Assembly: GCF_003426735.1 (NCBI RefSeq)
Contig: NZ_QVON01000004.1
Location: forward strand, 409,611 to 473,610
Direction of reading: 5' to 3'
DNA length: 64,000 bases
Source: Arenibacter sp. P308M17
GTDB taxonomy: Bacteria; Bacteroidota; Bacteroidia; Flavobacteriales; Flavobacteriaceae
Part shown: one piece after another, positions 9,623 through 19,305 of the stretch
Layout: the number at the start of each line of letters is the position of its first letter
Position numbering within the stretch: position 1 is the stretch's first letter
Position numbers and translations under genes: made by a program
Notes under the pieces: generated by a model
What the model was told of the DNA's origin: nothing
Database searches by the model: none
The model's input: only the letters and a program-made list of their open reading frames with translations

Positions 9623-10681
9623 ATGAACATTGGCATTACTGGCACTGGTTCTTATTTACCATCCATTATTACAAAAAATTCGGATTTCAAAAATCATGAT
9701 TTTTTAAATGAGGATGGCACCCCCTTTAAGCATCCAAATGAGATGATCATCCAAAAATTCCAAGGCATTACAGGAATTAGCGAAAGGCGCTATGCAGAGG
9801 ATGGTCTAAACACTTCCCAACTGGGATTTTTCGCGGCGGAAAAGGCCATAGCCGATGCCAAAATCGACAAGGAGGAACTGGATTACATCATTTTTGCCCA
9901 CAATTTTGGTGATGTGTCCATTGGCCAATCGCAAGGGGACACTTTGCCCAGTTTGGCCACACGGGTAAAACACCAATTACAGATCAAGAATCCCAAATGT
10001 GTTGCCTATGACCTCCTATTTGGTTGTCCAGGTTGGATCGAAGGAGTAATCCAAGCACATGCCTTTATCAAATGTGGGATTGCCAAAAAATGTCTTGTAA
10101 TCGGGGCAGAAACCTTATCCAGGATAGTTGACAAGCATGATCGGGATTCCATGATCTATTCGGATGGTGCTGGGGCCACCATTATTGAAGCTAGGGAAAA
10201 TGCCGGCCAAATCCTATCGCACAACAGTGCTACTTATGCCAATGGGGAAGCCTTTTTTCTCTTCTACGGTAAATCCTATTCCAAAACCGTACAAGACCAC
10301 ACTAAATACATAAAAATGTATGGCAGAAAAATATATGAATTTGCTGTAACCCATGTACCACAGGCCATGAAAGACAGTTTGGACAAAAGCGGGGTACCTA
10401 TCGCCAAAGTAAAAAAAATATTCATTCATCAGGCCAATGAAAAAATGGACGAGGCCATAGTAAAACGTTTCTATAAACTTTTCAATATGGAGATGCCCGA
10501 TGGAATTATGCCCATGAGCATAGAGAAATTGGGAAATAGTTCCGTGGCTACCATACCCACCTTATTTGATATGGTAAGAAATGGAAAAATGGAAAATCAA
10601 TCTATAAAAAAGGGAGATGTTGTTATATTTGCAAGTGTTGGTGCGGGCATGAACATAAACGCCATTGTCTACAAGGTATAA
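9623..10681 (+). CDS. 3-oxoacyl-ACP synthase III (KAS III / FabH) family protein
   Basis: This is a 352-residue thiolase-fold condensing enzyme with a complete KAS III triad: C135 in LLFGCPGWIEG, H269 in IFIHQANEK and N305 in KLGNSSVAT. KAS III enzymes join an acyl-CoA starter to malonyl-ACP or a related acceptor. The two genes after it encode a methyltransferase and a family 2 glycosyltransferase, which suggests a dedicated lipid or lipid-linked product rather than housekeeping FabH. The core FabH gene usually sits next to plsX and rpmF, which are absent here. The substrate cannot be told from sequence. Confidence 0.88.
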   Translation: MNIGITGTGSYLPSIITKNSDFKNHDFLNEDGTPFKHPNEMIIQKFQGITGISERRYAEDGLNTSQLGFFAAEKAIADAKIDKEELDYIIFAHNFGDVSIGQSQGDTLPSLATRVKHQLQIKNPKCVAYDLLFGCPGWIEGVIQAHAFIKCGIAKKCLVIGAETLSRIVDKHDRDSMIYSDGAGATIIEARENAGQILSHNSATYANGEAFFLFYGKSYSKTVQDHTKYIKMYGRKIYEFAVTHVPQAMKDSLDKSGVPIAKVKKIFIHQANEKMDEAIVKRFYKLFNMEMPDGIMPMSIEKLGNSSVATIPTLFDMVRNGKMENQSIKKGDVVIFASVGAGMNINAIVYKV

Positions 10682-10787
10682 TGATTGGACTACCGAACAC
10701 TTTTTCAAATCTCTATGTTTCCGGTTTTAGGACCCTTGCCTACAACACCGCCAAAAACAATTTAAACAAATAACCCGATTACCGCCG

Positions 10788-11330
10788 ATGTACGAAAGAA
10801 GTTTCCCGAACAAACGTTTTAAACATACGCTGGATTTTCTACAAAAGCACATTTCCACAGATCAAACCATATTGGATCTTGGGGTAGAAAATCCATTTTC
10901 CAAGATTATGATGGAAAATGGATACCAGGTTGAGAACACAAAAGGTGAGGATCTGGACCTGGATTTTTCTACGGTCAGGACCACTAAGGCAGAAGTTGTC
11001 ACGGCCTTTGAAATCTTTGAACATCTTTTGGCCCCGTTCAACATCCTTAACCACATTAAACCTGATAAATTGGTAGCAAGTATCCCCTTAAGATTATGGT
11101 TTTCATCAGCTTACAAGAGCAAGACCGATCCATGGGACAGGCACTATCACGAGTTTGAAGACTGGCAGTTCGATTGGTTACTGGAAAAGGCGGGATGGGA
11201 AATTAAAGATCGGGCCAAATGGACCAACCCCGTACAAAAAATTGGGATAAGACCCCTGCTCCGTAGTTTTACCCCTAGATATTACATCGTTTATGCCATA
11301 AGAAAAAAAGGCCCTGAAATTGGTTCTTAA
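10788..11330 (+). CDS. Class I SAM-dependent methyltransferase-like protein
   Basis: At 180 residues this is a short Rossmann-type methyltransferase. The SAM-binding start is TILDLGVENPFSKIM (a weakened glycine-rich loop), and the later AFEIFEHLLAPFNIL is the usual motif-III helix of Methyltransf_11/12 proteins. It is shorter than most, with an unusual first loop, so its activity is inferred. It follows the KAS III gene by about 100 bp and precedes the glycosyltransferase on the same strand. Confidence 0.72.
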   Translation: MYERSFPNKRFKHTLDFLQKHISTDQTILDLGVENPFSKIMMENGYQVENTKGEDLDLDFSTVRTTKAEVVTAFEIFEHLLAPFNILNHIKPDKLVASIPLRLWFSSAYKSKTDPWDRHYHEFEDWQFDWLLEKAGWEIKDRAKWTNPVQKIGIRPLLRSFTPRYYIVYAIRKKGPEIGS

Positions 11331-11467
11331 ATGACTTGTAAGTAAAAATAAACACCATAAATGTAGTACAATCGGTTAGTGTGATACGCTGTTGAAATCT
11401 TTGCAGTTAAATAACATCCGGCAGAAAGCCGCCCCGTCCGACCATAAATACAAATAAATTTTCAAAG

Positions 11468-12322
11468 TTGAACTACTATATTATCATTCCTGCACATAAC
11501 GAAGGCCAATTCTTAACGGATGCCCTGCAATCTTTGGTTATGCAAACCATGCCCCCAAAAAAAGTGGTGGTGGTAAATGATAATTCATCGGATAATACCG
11601 AGCAGATAATAGATAGCTTCACTGCCAAATATAAATACATCAAAAAAATCAATGTAAAATCGTCCACTGCCCATATGCCCGGCAGTAAGGTTATCAATGC
11701 CTTTAACAAAGGCTTGGAACAATTGGATGACAACTATGACTTTATAGTGAAGTTGGATGCCGATATAATTCTTCCCAATTTCTATTTTGAAAAAGTGGCC
11801 AAGATATTTACAACCGATGCCAAAATTGGGATAGCAGGTGGATTTGCTTATGAACAGGACAAAAACGGGGAATGGAAATTAAATCACCCTATGGACAAAG
11901 ACCATCTGCGAGGGGCCTTTAAAGCTTACCGGAAAAAATGTTTTAAGGCAATTGGCGGACTCAAAACAGCCATGGGATGGGATACCGTGGACGAACTACT
12001 TGCCCAATATTACGGTTTCAATATCCATACCGATAGCCACTTAAAGGTGAAGCACTTACGGCCTTTGGGAAATGCCTATAACCAAAAAGCCAAATTACTT
12101 CAGGGAAAGGCCATGTTTACCATGAGGTATGGCTTTCCAATTACCCTTATCGCTTCCATAAAGATGGCTTTGAAACAAAAAAAACCGAGGGCATTTATAG
12201 ATAATCTTCATGGATATTTTTCGGCCAGAAAAGAAAAAACAGCTTATTTGGTAAGCCCGATGGAGGGTAAATTTATTCGCCAGCTGAGATGGAAAAAAAT
12301 GAAGGACAAAATCTTTCACTAA
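11468..12322 (+). CDS. Glycosyltransferase family 2 protein
   Basis: This is a 284-residue GT-A fold enzyme. The N-terminal YYIIIPAHNEG, the VVNDNSSDNT nucleotide-binding segment and the metal-binding DADIILP near residue 98 are classical for GT2. It starts with a TTG codon at 11468; the protein would otherwise lack its first beta strand, and there is no nearby in-frame ATG. No membrane segments are evident, so it probably works at the inner face of the membrane on an unknown acceptor. It is convergent with pafA across a palindromic terminator-like repeat. Confidence 0.88.
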   Translation: MNYYIIIPAHNEGQFLTDALQSLVMQTMPPKKVVVVNDNSSDNTEQIIDSFTAKYKYIKKINVKSSTAHMPGSKVINAFNKGLEQLDDNYDFIVKLDADIILPNFYFEKVAKIFTTDAKIGIAGGFAYEQDKNGEWKLNHPMDKDHLRGAFKAYRKKCFKAIGGLKTAMGWDTVDELLAQYYGFNIHTDSHLKVKHLRPLGNAYNQKAKLLQGKAMFTMRYGFPITLIASIKMALKQKKPRAFIDNLHGYFSARKEKTAYLVSPMEGKFIRQLRWKKMKDKIFH

Positions 12323-12345
12323 ACTACTCCTAAGCAATGAAACTA

Positions 12346-12380
12346 CATACCTTCCGGCAAAGGCAGGCCTGCCTTTGCCA
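12346..12380. repeat. Palindromic extragenic element, likely bidirectional terminator
   Basis: Between the convergent glycosyltransferase and pafA genes there is a perfect 24-bp palindrome at 12356-12379, with arms GGCAAAGGCAGG and CCTGCCTTTGCC. It is preceded by TACATACCT, which also introduces the related element at about 25881. It probably ends transcription from both sides and belongs to a repeat family with copies at 5361, 19117 and 25885. Confidence 0.8.
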
Positions 12381-12409
12381 GCCTTTTACTATTACACAAC
12401 CTTGTTATA

Positions 12410-14113
12410 TTACTCCAATACCTCCGCTATAGGATCTCCAGTAGTTCCTGAAGGGGCGTTCATTCCCATTAGGGCAGCTATGGTTGGAGCTATGTCCGGA
12501 ATTACGGTCCTGTTTACCGTACTCCCCTTCTTAATGCCCTTGCCATAAAACAATAAGGGTGCATGCGTATCGTAATTCCATGGCGAACCATGTGTAGAAC
12601 CGGTATCTCCGTAATTTCCGCTTCCCGGATCGAACACCATCAACACATCCCCTGAACGTTTTTGGCTATATCCGTTCTGAACGATATATGGAATTCCACT
12701 GGTATATTGATTCTGCCACATTTGATTGGCCGTAAACACCTTATAAATGCCATCATATTGAATCAGTTCCAAAGCCAACTCCTCTTCAACATCTTCTATT
12801 TCCAAATCCAAACTCTTGATTACCTTATAATCCAAAAACAATTGATTATTGGAGGTTTTCTTTACAATATCCGTAGTTCCATAGGTATACTTCAAATATT
12901 CTGCAAGTCGATCGTCCAATTCCTTAGACCCCACTACACTACCTGGAAGTTTAATATCCCTTAAATAAGCCGGAACATTGATAGCTGCATGATCTGCAGT
13001 TAGAAAAACTGTATATTCCCCAGTTCCCACTTTCTTATCCAAGGTTTCAAAAAGTCGTTTCAAATCTTGGTCCAAACGCAGGTAGGTATCCTCTACCTCC
13101 TTGGAATTCACCCCCCATTTATGTCCCACATAATCGGTACTTGAGAAACTTATTGCCAGGAAGTCCGTAAAACTATCCGTTCCGAGCGACTCCTTATCCA
13201 CAGCCTCCAAAGCAAAATCTGTAGTTAGACTATTACCGTAGGGAGTACTTTTTAGGATACTATATTTGCCATTATTGTCCCATAGGCCAACCAAATCATG
13301 AGGAAAGGTTGGAGTTGACTGGCCATCAAAGAGTCCTTCATAATTATTGTTATCGGTACCACTTTCTATATAAGTATTTATGTCCTTAAGGGTATTCCAA
13401 GGTTTTTTGTATTTATCCACACTCTTTTGTCCATTAAATTCAATGACCCATTGGGGCAATGCATCCATATAATAAGAGCTGGTTATCCAATTGCCTTCGG
13501 CTCCCCCGTCAAACCAATAGGCAGCATTGGCGGCATGGCCTCCGGGCAAAACGGCACCTCTATCTTTAATGGCAACAGCGATTACTTTGCCGCGCATTTG
13601 CGTATGCAGCCTAACTTGGTCCGTTATCGTAGTGGACTGTACCCTGTGCGGGGACATTTTTCCGGCATCGGAAGACGTTCCAACCGAATTATAACCAGGA
13701 TCCCCAGCGCAATACACACTTTCACCTGTGTATTTATCATACCAATCATTGCCGATTATACCGTGTACGGATGGGGTGGTCCCTGTATACACGGAGGCAT
13801 GTCCGGCACCGGTAACCGTTGGCGCATAATTAAAATGATTGTTTTTACAATTAAACCCATCGTTCACCAAACGCTTAAATCCACCATCGCCATATTGGTC
13901 CCAAAAACGGGTCAGATAATCATACCGCATTTGATCTACCACAATCCCGACCACTAGTTTAGGGGTGGTTACAATATGCTCACCAATTACCATCTCGGTA
14001 CTTGATTTGTCCCCAAGCTTATCTTTTTTGGATTTTCGCTGCGCATTAGTCTTAATCGGATTAAATCCTACCAACAGCATCAAAAACAATAGCAGCACAC
14101 TCTTATTTTGCAT
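12410..14113 (-). CDS. pafA: PafA-type alkaline phosphatase (secreted)
   Basis: This is a 567-residue member of the alkaline phosphatase superfamily close to PafA, the calcium-independent broad-range phosphomonoesterase of Bacteroidota that supplies phosphate from organic esters. A signal peptide (MQNKSVLLLFLMLLVGFNPI) ends near TNAQ. The threonine nucleophile motif is in APTVTGAGHASVYTG (T99 probable), metal ligands appear in VVDQMRYDY, FSSTDYVGHKWG, LTADHAA and STHGSPW, and it ends without a type IX sorting domain. It is divergent from mlaE. A TATTTTTG -7-like box lies 20-27 bp before the start on the minus strand. Confidence 0.9.
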   Translation of the reverse strand: MQNKSVLLLFLMLLVGFNPIKTNAQRKSKKDKLGDKSSTEMVIGEHIVTTPKLVVGIVVDQMRYDYLTRFWDQYGDGGFKRLVNDGFNCKNNHFNYAPTVTGAGHASVYTGTTPSVHGIIGNDWYDKYTGESVYCAGDPGYNSVGTSSDAGKMSPHRVQSTTITDQVRLHTQMRGKVIAVAIKDRGAVLPGGHAANAAYWFDGGAEGNWITSSYYMDALPQWVIEFNGQKSVDKYKKPWNTLKDINTYIESGTDNNNYEGLFDGQSTPTFPHDLVGLWDNNGKYSILKSTPYGNSLTTDFALEAVDKESLGTDSFTDFLAISFSSTDYVGHKWGVNSKEVEDTYLRLDQDLKRLFETLDKKVGTGEYTVFLTADHAAINVPAYLRDIKLPGSVVGSKELDDRLAEYLKYTYGTTDIVKKTSNNQLFLDYKVIKSLDLEIEDVEEELALELIQYDGIYKVFTANQMWQNQYTSGIPYIVQNGYSQKRSGDVLMVFDPGSGNYGDTGSTHGSPWNYDTHAPLLFYGKGIKKGSTVNRTVIPDIAPTIAALMGMNAPSGTTGDPIAEVLE

Positions 14114-14227
14114 TCTTTTTATTTTAACAAAACAAAAATATAGAAATAAAACCTTTAAATCTTAATTGGAAGTTAAATGATTCTTAATATTGTTATTTTT
14201 ACATTCCTAAGCAATATTTTATATTGA

Positions 14228-14965
14228 ATGAGTTACATAGCATCAATAGGCAGTTATTTTATAATGATCAAGGAGGTTTTTAAAAAACCCACCAAATGGT
14301 CCATTATGAAAACCCTTATATTAAAGGAAATAGACGAACTGGTCTATGGTTCCATGGGAATCATTATTTTCATTTCCTTTTTTATAGGGGGTGTAGTTGC
14401 CATACAGACCGCCCTGAACATTACCAATCCACTGATCCCCAGAAATCTTATTGGGTTTGCCACCAGGCAATCCGTAATACTTGAATTTGCCCCTACCTTC
14501 ACCTCTATAATCATGGCCGGTAAAGTGGGTTCCTATATCACGTCCAGCATTGGCACCATGAGGGTAACTGAACAGATTGATGCCTTGGAGATCATGGGAG
14601 TAAATTCTTTGAACTATCTGGTTTTTCCGAAAATAGTAGCGATGTTGTTATACCCCTTTGTGATTGCGATAGCTATGTATGTAGGTATTTTTGGAGGATG
14701 GACAGCCGGTGTTTTTGGAGGGTTCAGTTCCAGTGCAGACTTCGTGGAGGGCTTGCAATTGGACTTTATTCCCTTTCACGTTACCTATTCCTTTATAAAA
14801 TCGATAGTGTTTGCATTGATTATTGCCACAATACCCTCATTTCACGGATTCTACATGAAGGGAGGGGCATTGGAAGTTGGAAAGGCCAGCACCACCGCAT
14901 TTGTTTGGACAAGTGTTGTGATCATCATTGTGAATTATATCTTAACACAATTACTACTGGGCTAA
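14228..14965 (+). CDS. mlaE: MlaE-family ABC transporter permease
   Basis: This is a 245-residue inner-membrane permease of the MlaE family, which moves phospholipid or related lipids between the two membranes with an MCE-domain protein. The family core is clear: EFAPTFTSIIMAGKVG, SYITSSIGTMRVTEQIDALE and MGVNSLNYLVFPKIVA. It is coupled to the ATPase gene by a TAATG stop-start overlap at 14963-14967. The MCE substrate-binding protein (MlaD) is not next door, as the following gene is on the other strand. Confidence 0.93.
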   Translation: MSYIASIGSYFIMIKEVFKKPTKWSIMKTLILKEIDELVYGSMGIIIFISFFIGGVVAIQTALNITNPLIPRNLIGFATRQSVILEFAPTFTSIIMAGKVGSYITSSIGTMRVTEQIDALEIMGVNSLNYLVFPKIVAMLLYPFVIAIAMYVGIFGGWTAGVFGGFSSSADFVEGLQLDFIPFHVTYSFIKSIVFALIIATIPSFHGFYMKGGALEVGKASTTAFVWTSVVIIIVNYILTQLLLG

Positions 14966-15732
14966 TGATAGAAGTGGACAACATACATAAATCCTTTGGG
15001 GAGAGCCATGTTTTAAAAGGCATTAGTTCCAATTTTGAAAAGGGCAAGACCAACCTTATAATAGGACAGAGCGGTTCCGGAAAAACGGTATTCTTAAAAT
15101 GTCTTTTGGGTCTCTTTGCACCGGATGAAGGTACTATTAGCTATAATGGAAAAATCTATTCCGAACTATCGGCAAGTGAACAACGCGACTTAAGACAGGA
15201 AATGGGAATGGTATTCCAGGGCAGCGCCCTGTTCGATTCCATGACCGTGCAGGGCAACGTTATGTTTCCCTTGGACATGTTCACCAAACAATCGAAGTCG
15301 GAAATGCAGGATAGGGTAGATTTTGTACTAAAACGTGTAAACCTGGTGGATGCCCATAATAAATTTCCATCGGAAATTTCAGGAGGAATGCAAAAGCGGG
15401 TTGCCATTGCCAGAGCTATTGTAATGAAACCGAAATACTTGTTTTGTGACGAACCCAATTCGGGGCTGGATCCAAAAACAGCTATCCTTATAGACAACCT
15501 TATCCATGAAATTACCAAAGAATACGATATTACAACGGTAATCAATACACATGACATGAATTCCGTAATGGAAATTGGCGAGAAGATAATTTTCCTTAAA
15601 AATGGCCTCAAGGAATGGGAAGGTAGCAATAAGGAAATTTTTAAAACGGAAAACGAAGCCGTAACCGATTTTGTCTATTCCTCGGAATTATTTAAAAAGG
15701 TGCGGCAAATGTATATAGAGGAACGCAATTAA
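14965..15732 (+). CDS. mlaF: MlaF-type ABC transporter ATP-binding protein
   Basis: The 255-residue ATPase partner of the permease above. It has Walker A GQSGSGKT, signature ISGGMQKRVAIARA, Walker B LFCDEPNSGLDP and the H-loop NTHDM. The ATG at 14965 overlaps the mlaE stop codon, so the pair is translationally coupled; the frame is open far upstream, but that part is a shadow of mlaE. Its 3' end overlaps the convergent DUF389 gene by 4 bp. Confidence 0.95.
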   Translation: MIEVDNIHKSFGESHVLKGISSNFEKGKTNLIIGQSGSGKTVFLKCLLGLFAPDEGTISYNGKIYSELSASEQRDLRQEMGMVFQGSALFDSMTVQGNVMFPLDMFTKQSKSEMQDRVDFVLKRVNLVDAHNKFPSEISGGMQKRVAIARAIVMKPKYLFCDEPNSGLDPKTAILIDNLIHEITKEYDITTVINTHDMNSVMEIGEKIIFLKNGLKEWEGSNKEIFKTENEAVTDFVYSSELFKKVRQMYIEERN

Positions 15733-17189
15733 GGCTGTTCTTCCCTCACCTGAATCTTGGCGTTTTTTAATCTTAGGCGCAACCAATCCGTAAGTTTTTG
15801 GGAATCGGTTTTTATTTGCTGGGCAGGTAATCCCTTTTTCCATTGCACATTGAACACTGGAACGGTGTCCAATTTATTAAAATCCGTTGTTATGGTATAG
15901 GAAAACCCCAGACTGGTCAAATTCTCATAATTGGTCTTGGCTTCCGCGCTAATTTCCTGAAAAGGAATCTGCAGTTCAACAATCTTGCTCATTTTTCCAA
16001 CCTCCTCCTTTAAAACCTGGATCTGCTGTTCCTTGCTCAACAATTCCGCCTTTTTGGATTCATAGAGTTCACTGACATACCTCATTTGATCCAATTCTTC
16101 GTTTTTGGATCCCTGTACTATTTTTAGTTCTACATTTTTAAGCTTGGAAAAGGAATTCTTTTGCGTATTCCATGTAGCCACAACATTGTCCGGTATGGGT
16201 TCGTTCCCCATAAACACCAATTCAATAAAACCATTCTCCCCATGATTGTATTGTATATCCGTCAAATTGTCCAAATACCGGCCCTCTCCCGGTAGTTCAT
16301 AGGGCACAATATTATTGACCACAAATTGCTTGGCCTCCTTTTTAAACAAGGACTCCTGAAACACATCATAAAAAGTAAATCCGGCAGGAATCATGACCAG
16401 AATAGCTACAATGGATGCCATTCGGGCAATAAACCTTCTTCGTTGCGAATTGGCATAGCGCACCATTGGAAAACGCAATAATTTTATAACCAAAAACGTA
16501 GCCAGCGCAATAAAGATAGTATTTATGGTAAAGAGGTACATGGCACCGGTGGCATAGCTAAAATTACCTATGGCCAGGCCAAAACCAACCGTACATAAGG
16601 GAGGCATCAAGGCAGTTGCAATGGCCACCCCATAAATAACACTGGCAATGGTCCCTCTCTTGGCACGGGCAATCACTAATGCCAATCCTCCAAAAAAGGC
16701 AATAAGAACATCCCTAATATCCGGTGCGGTCCTTGCCAGCAGCTCGGATGATTCATCCCTTAAGGGGAACAGATAAAAGAATAAAAAAGCCGTAACAACA
16801 CTTAAGGCCACCATAACGGCAAAATTCTTGAGCGATCGCCTCAAGGTATCTATATCATTGATTGCCAATGAAAGTCCAATACCCAAAATAGGCCCCATTA
16901 AAGGCGAAATTAACATGGCACCTATGACAACCGCCGTAGAATTGGCATTAAGACCAACCGATGCAATAAAAATAGAGCATATTAAAATCCAGGAAGTATG
17001 GCCCTTAAAGGGAATATCCGCAACAATGGATTCTATAGTAGCTTGCTGATCTGTATTCTGACGTATATCCAACAAATCGGCCAAAAACACCTTTACACCA
17101 CCTAAAAGGCCCTTGAAATCCCTTTTTATTCCCTGTCCGTTACCTTCCGGGACTTCCTGATCCTGGTCCTTATTTAAATTTTTCTCCAT
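15729..17189 (-). CDS. DUF389 domain integral membrane protein
   Basis: A 486-residue protein with a DUF389 membrane core (about residues 60-270): the segments SVGLNANSTAVVIGAMLISP, LMGPILGIGLSLA and ATALMPPLCTVGFGLAIG are typical. The last 200 residues form a soluble tail with a short coiled stretch (SKKAELLSKEQQIQVLKEEV). The role of the family is unknown. It lies 3 bp downstream of manC on the same strand, so it probably ends the SprT-manC transcript. Confidence 0.88.
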   Translation of the reverse strand: MEKNLNKDQDQEVPEGNGQGIKRDFKGLLGGVKVFLADLLDIRQNTDQQATIESIVADIPFKGHTSWILICSIFIASVGLNANSTAVVIGAMLISPLMGPILGIGLSLAINDIDTLRRSLKNFAVMVALSVVTAFLFFYLFPLRDESSELLARTAPDIRDVLIAFFGGLALVIARAKRGTIASVIYGVAIATALMPPLCTVGFGLAIGNFSYATGAMYLFTINTIFIALATFLVIKLLRFPMVRYANSQRRRFIARMASIVAILVMIPAGFTFYDVFQESLFKKEAKQFVVNNIVPYELPGEGRYLDNLTDIQYNHGENGFIELVFMGNEPIPDNVVATWNTQKNSFSKLKNVELKIVQGSKNEELDQMRYVSELYESKKAELLSKEQQIQVLKEEVGKMSKIVELQIPFQEISAEAKTNYENLTSLGFSYTITTDFNKLDTVPVFNVQWKKGLPAQQIKTDSQKLTDWLRLRLKNAKIQVREEQP

Positions 17190-17191
17190 AA

Positions 17192-18283
17192 TTAAGCCAG
17201 TTGATCCCCAAATTTATCCTTAATTTTTGCAAGTACCTTTTTAATATCCTGTTCCTTGGATTTGGGATATATGAGCAAAACCTCCTCCTTGTCTACTACA
17301 ATATAGTCTTTTAATCCATCTATAACGATAATTTTACCTTTTGGGGAACGAATCATATTTCCTTGGGAATCCTCTGCTAAAACCTGACAGTTCACCAAGG
17401 CGTTTTCATTATCGTCCTTTTCCAATTTATCGTACAAAGAACCCCAGGTTCCAAGATCGTTCCAATCAAAAGTGGCAGGCAGCACATAAATATTACTGGA
17501 CGGCTCCAAAATAGCATAGTCAATGGAAACATTTTCCGCCTTTGGGTAATTTTCATTTATGAATGCCCCTTCCTGAACGGTATTATAGTATTCCGATCCA
17601 CTAAGAAATAGATTATATTGTTCTGGGCGATATTTTTTAAAAGCATCTACAATGGTTTTTACACTCCACATAAAGATCCCGGCGTTCCACAAAAAATTCC
17701 CTTGTTTTATGAAATCCTTGGCAGTCGCATAATCAGGTTTCTCCCTAAACTGCCGAACATTCTTTAGGCGTTCCCCCCCTTTCTTTTCAAATTCTATATA
17801 TCCGAAGCCCGTATTGGGAAAAGTAGGTTTTATTCCCAAGGTACAGAGAACACTTTCCTTTTCGCACTTATCAAAACAGCTTATAACATCCTTGGCAAAG
17901 GCATCCTCATCCTCTATCCAATGATCACTGGGGGCAACAATCATAAGGGCATCAGGATTCTTTTTTTGTATTTTTAAGGCCGCATACAAAATACATGGAG
18001 CGGTATTGCGCATGGCCGGTTCCAAGACTACTTGTTCTTGTTTTACCTCCGGCAATTGTTCCAGGACCAGTTCGTTATATCTTTCATTGGTCAAGATCAA
18101 AATATTTTGGACCGGTATAAACTTCATCAATCTCTTAAAAGTCTTCTGTATCAAGGTATCCCCTGTACCCAACATATCATGAAACTGCTTGGGAAAGGCA
18201 GTGGTGCTGATTGGCCAAAATCTGGACCCCACTCCACCTGCCATTATAACGGCATAATAATTTTTATTCATAGAATTGTCCAT
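17192..18283 (-). CDS. manC: Mannose-1-phosphate guanylyltransferase
   Basis: This is a 363-residue nucleotidyltransferase that makes GDP-mannose from mannose-1-phosphate and GTP, feeding cell-surface glycans and GDP-fucose. The N-terminal IMAGGVGSRFWPIST and the FREKPDYATAK motif identify it. It is the short form without the C-terminal phosphomannose isomerase half. The start codon shares its A with the stop codon of the SprT-like gene (TAATG), so translation is coupled. A second methionine four codons in is also possible. Confidence 0.94.
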   Translation of the reverse strand: MDNSMNKNYYAVIMAGGVGSRFWPISTTAFPKQFHDMLGTGDTLIQKTFKRLMKFIPVQNILILTNERYNELVLEQLPEVKQEQVVLEPAMRNTAPCILYAALKIQKKNPDALMIVAPSDHWIEDEDAFAKDVISCFDKCEKESVLCTLGIKPTFPNTGFGYIEFEKKGGERLKNVRQFREKPDYATAKDFIKQGNFLWNAGIFMWSVKTIVDAFKKYRPEQYNLFLSGSEYYNTVQEGAFINENYPKAENVSIDYAILEPSSNIYVLPATFDWNDLGTWGSLYDKLEKDDNENALVNCQVLAEDSQGNMIRSPKGKIIVIDGLKDYIVVDKEEVLLIYPKSKEQDIKKVLAKIKDKFGDQLA

Positions 18284-18885
18284 TAATCATTTATTAATTC
18301 CACTTCGGCATTGGGCTGGAAAAGATAGACCCTTCCGGTAGCTATTTCCACACATTCATATCGCTTTACCCTTTTATTCCTTTTCTGAAACAATTTACCA
18401 TTATATATCCTGAAAACACTGCCATGAGCCAATTCAAAAATATAGGATTTTTCACTTTCCTGTACATCAAATTGTTTTAGGGCCAAGGATAGGCCGGCGT
18501 CCGTATCACTACTGGCCTTTGGATTTCTAAAATGTCTGGCCAAAATAGGTAAAAGATTGGATGGAAAAACCTCCGGCCTTAAAAATGGCAACATCAAATA
18601 TTGAAACGTTCTTTTCCATTCGGGTCCGTGTGGCTTTATTCTATGTCCATATTTTTCAAAAGCAACCAAATGTGCTATTTCATGGACCAAAGTAATCAGG
18701 AATCGATATTTGTTCAAGGTTGCGTTCACTGTAATCTGATGGGATCCGTTGGGCATCCTCCTATAATCTCCATGACGGGTAACCCGTTGATTAACAATCT
18801 TAAGGTGTACTCCGTTTTCCTTAATAAGTGCCATACTTAAACTTACCGCCCTTTCAGGAAGATACTTTTCCAAAGTGTCCTGCAT
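18283..18885 (-). CDS. SprT-like zinc metalloprotein
   Basis: A 200-residue SprT-domain protein with the zinc motif VHEIAH (H68-E69-x-x-H72 from the preferred start) and a further histidine in KPHGPEW. Bacterial SprT-like proteins are poorly known; in eukaryotes the fold degrades DNA-protein crosslinks. The start at 18885 (MQDTLEKYLPE) is preferred over 18933 because the family begins near LEKYLP and a TAATTTTG -7-like box sits just upstream. It is the first gene of an apparent SprT-manC-DUF389 operon. Confidence 0.85.
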   Translation of the reverse strand: MQDTLEKYLPERAVSLSMALIKENGVHLKIVNQRVTRHGDYRRMPNGSHQITVNATLNKYRFLITLVHEIAHLVAFEKYGHRIKPHGPEWKRTFQYLMLPFLRPEVFPSNLLPILARHFRNPKASSDTDAGLSLALKQFDVQESEKSYIFELAHGSVFRIYNGKLFQKRNKRVKRYECVEIATGRVYLFQPNAEVELIND

Positions 18886-18933
18886 AGTGACAAAATTAGA
18901 AATTTTAAGATTCCTTTTTCCCTTATGAAGCAA

Positions 18934-19305
18934 TTTTATCGAAATAACCTTTAGAGACTCCTTTGGTTTTTATCTATGCGCCGGCTGGCTCCTTCGTTAA
19001 AAATGTCTACCAGACATTTTCTTTACGCTCGGCCCTGTCTTTTCCCTCTATACATCAGCTATTTTTCGGTCCGTAGCTATGGCTATGAACCTCAAAATAC
19101 CTTCGTCTGACAAAAACCTGCCTGCCGGCAGGCAGGAATACACTATAACATATTCCAAAAACAAAATTTGGACAGTCTCTTAGGCCAACAGAAAATAATG
19201 TTTGCGCAAGAATATTTACATTTTTATTAACGATTAAAGTCAATTTCTTTCCACTAACTTTGCTTTCCCTGCGTACATAGTAAAAAATAAATAATTACTA
19301 TAATT
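18934..19305. repeat. Intergenic region with palindromic extragenic elements
   Basis: No convincing gene is seen here. At 19117-19136 lies a perfect 20-bp palindrome, CCTGCCTGCCGGCAGGCAGG. At about 19070-19090 the plus strand reads TCCGTAGCTATGGCTATGAA, the inverted and diverged form of the core found at 5207-5225. Further in, AATGTCTACCAGACATT at 18998-19014 is another hairpin. A TAACTTTG box at 19255-19262 could be the -7 element for the downstream AI-2E family gene, though no clear -33 box is seen. Confidence 0.65.

Noticed and set aside
14698..14964. Longer N-terminus for the MlaF ATPase
   Set aside because: The extra residues overlap mlaE in another frame; the ABC domain begins at the ATG at 14965, coupled to the mlaE stop.
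19055..19243. Minus-strand 62-codon frame
   Set aside because: It lies across the palindromic repeat and has a composition set by it; no protein likeness.
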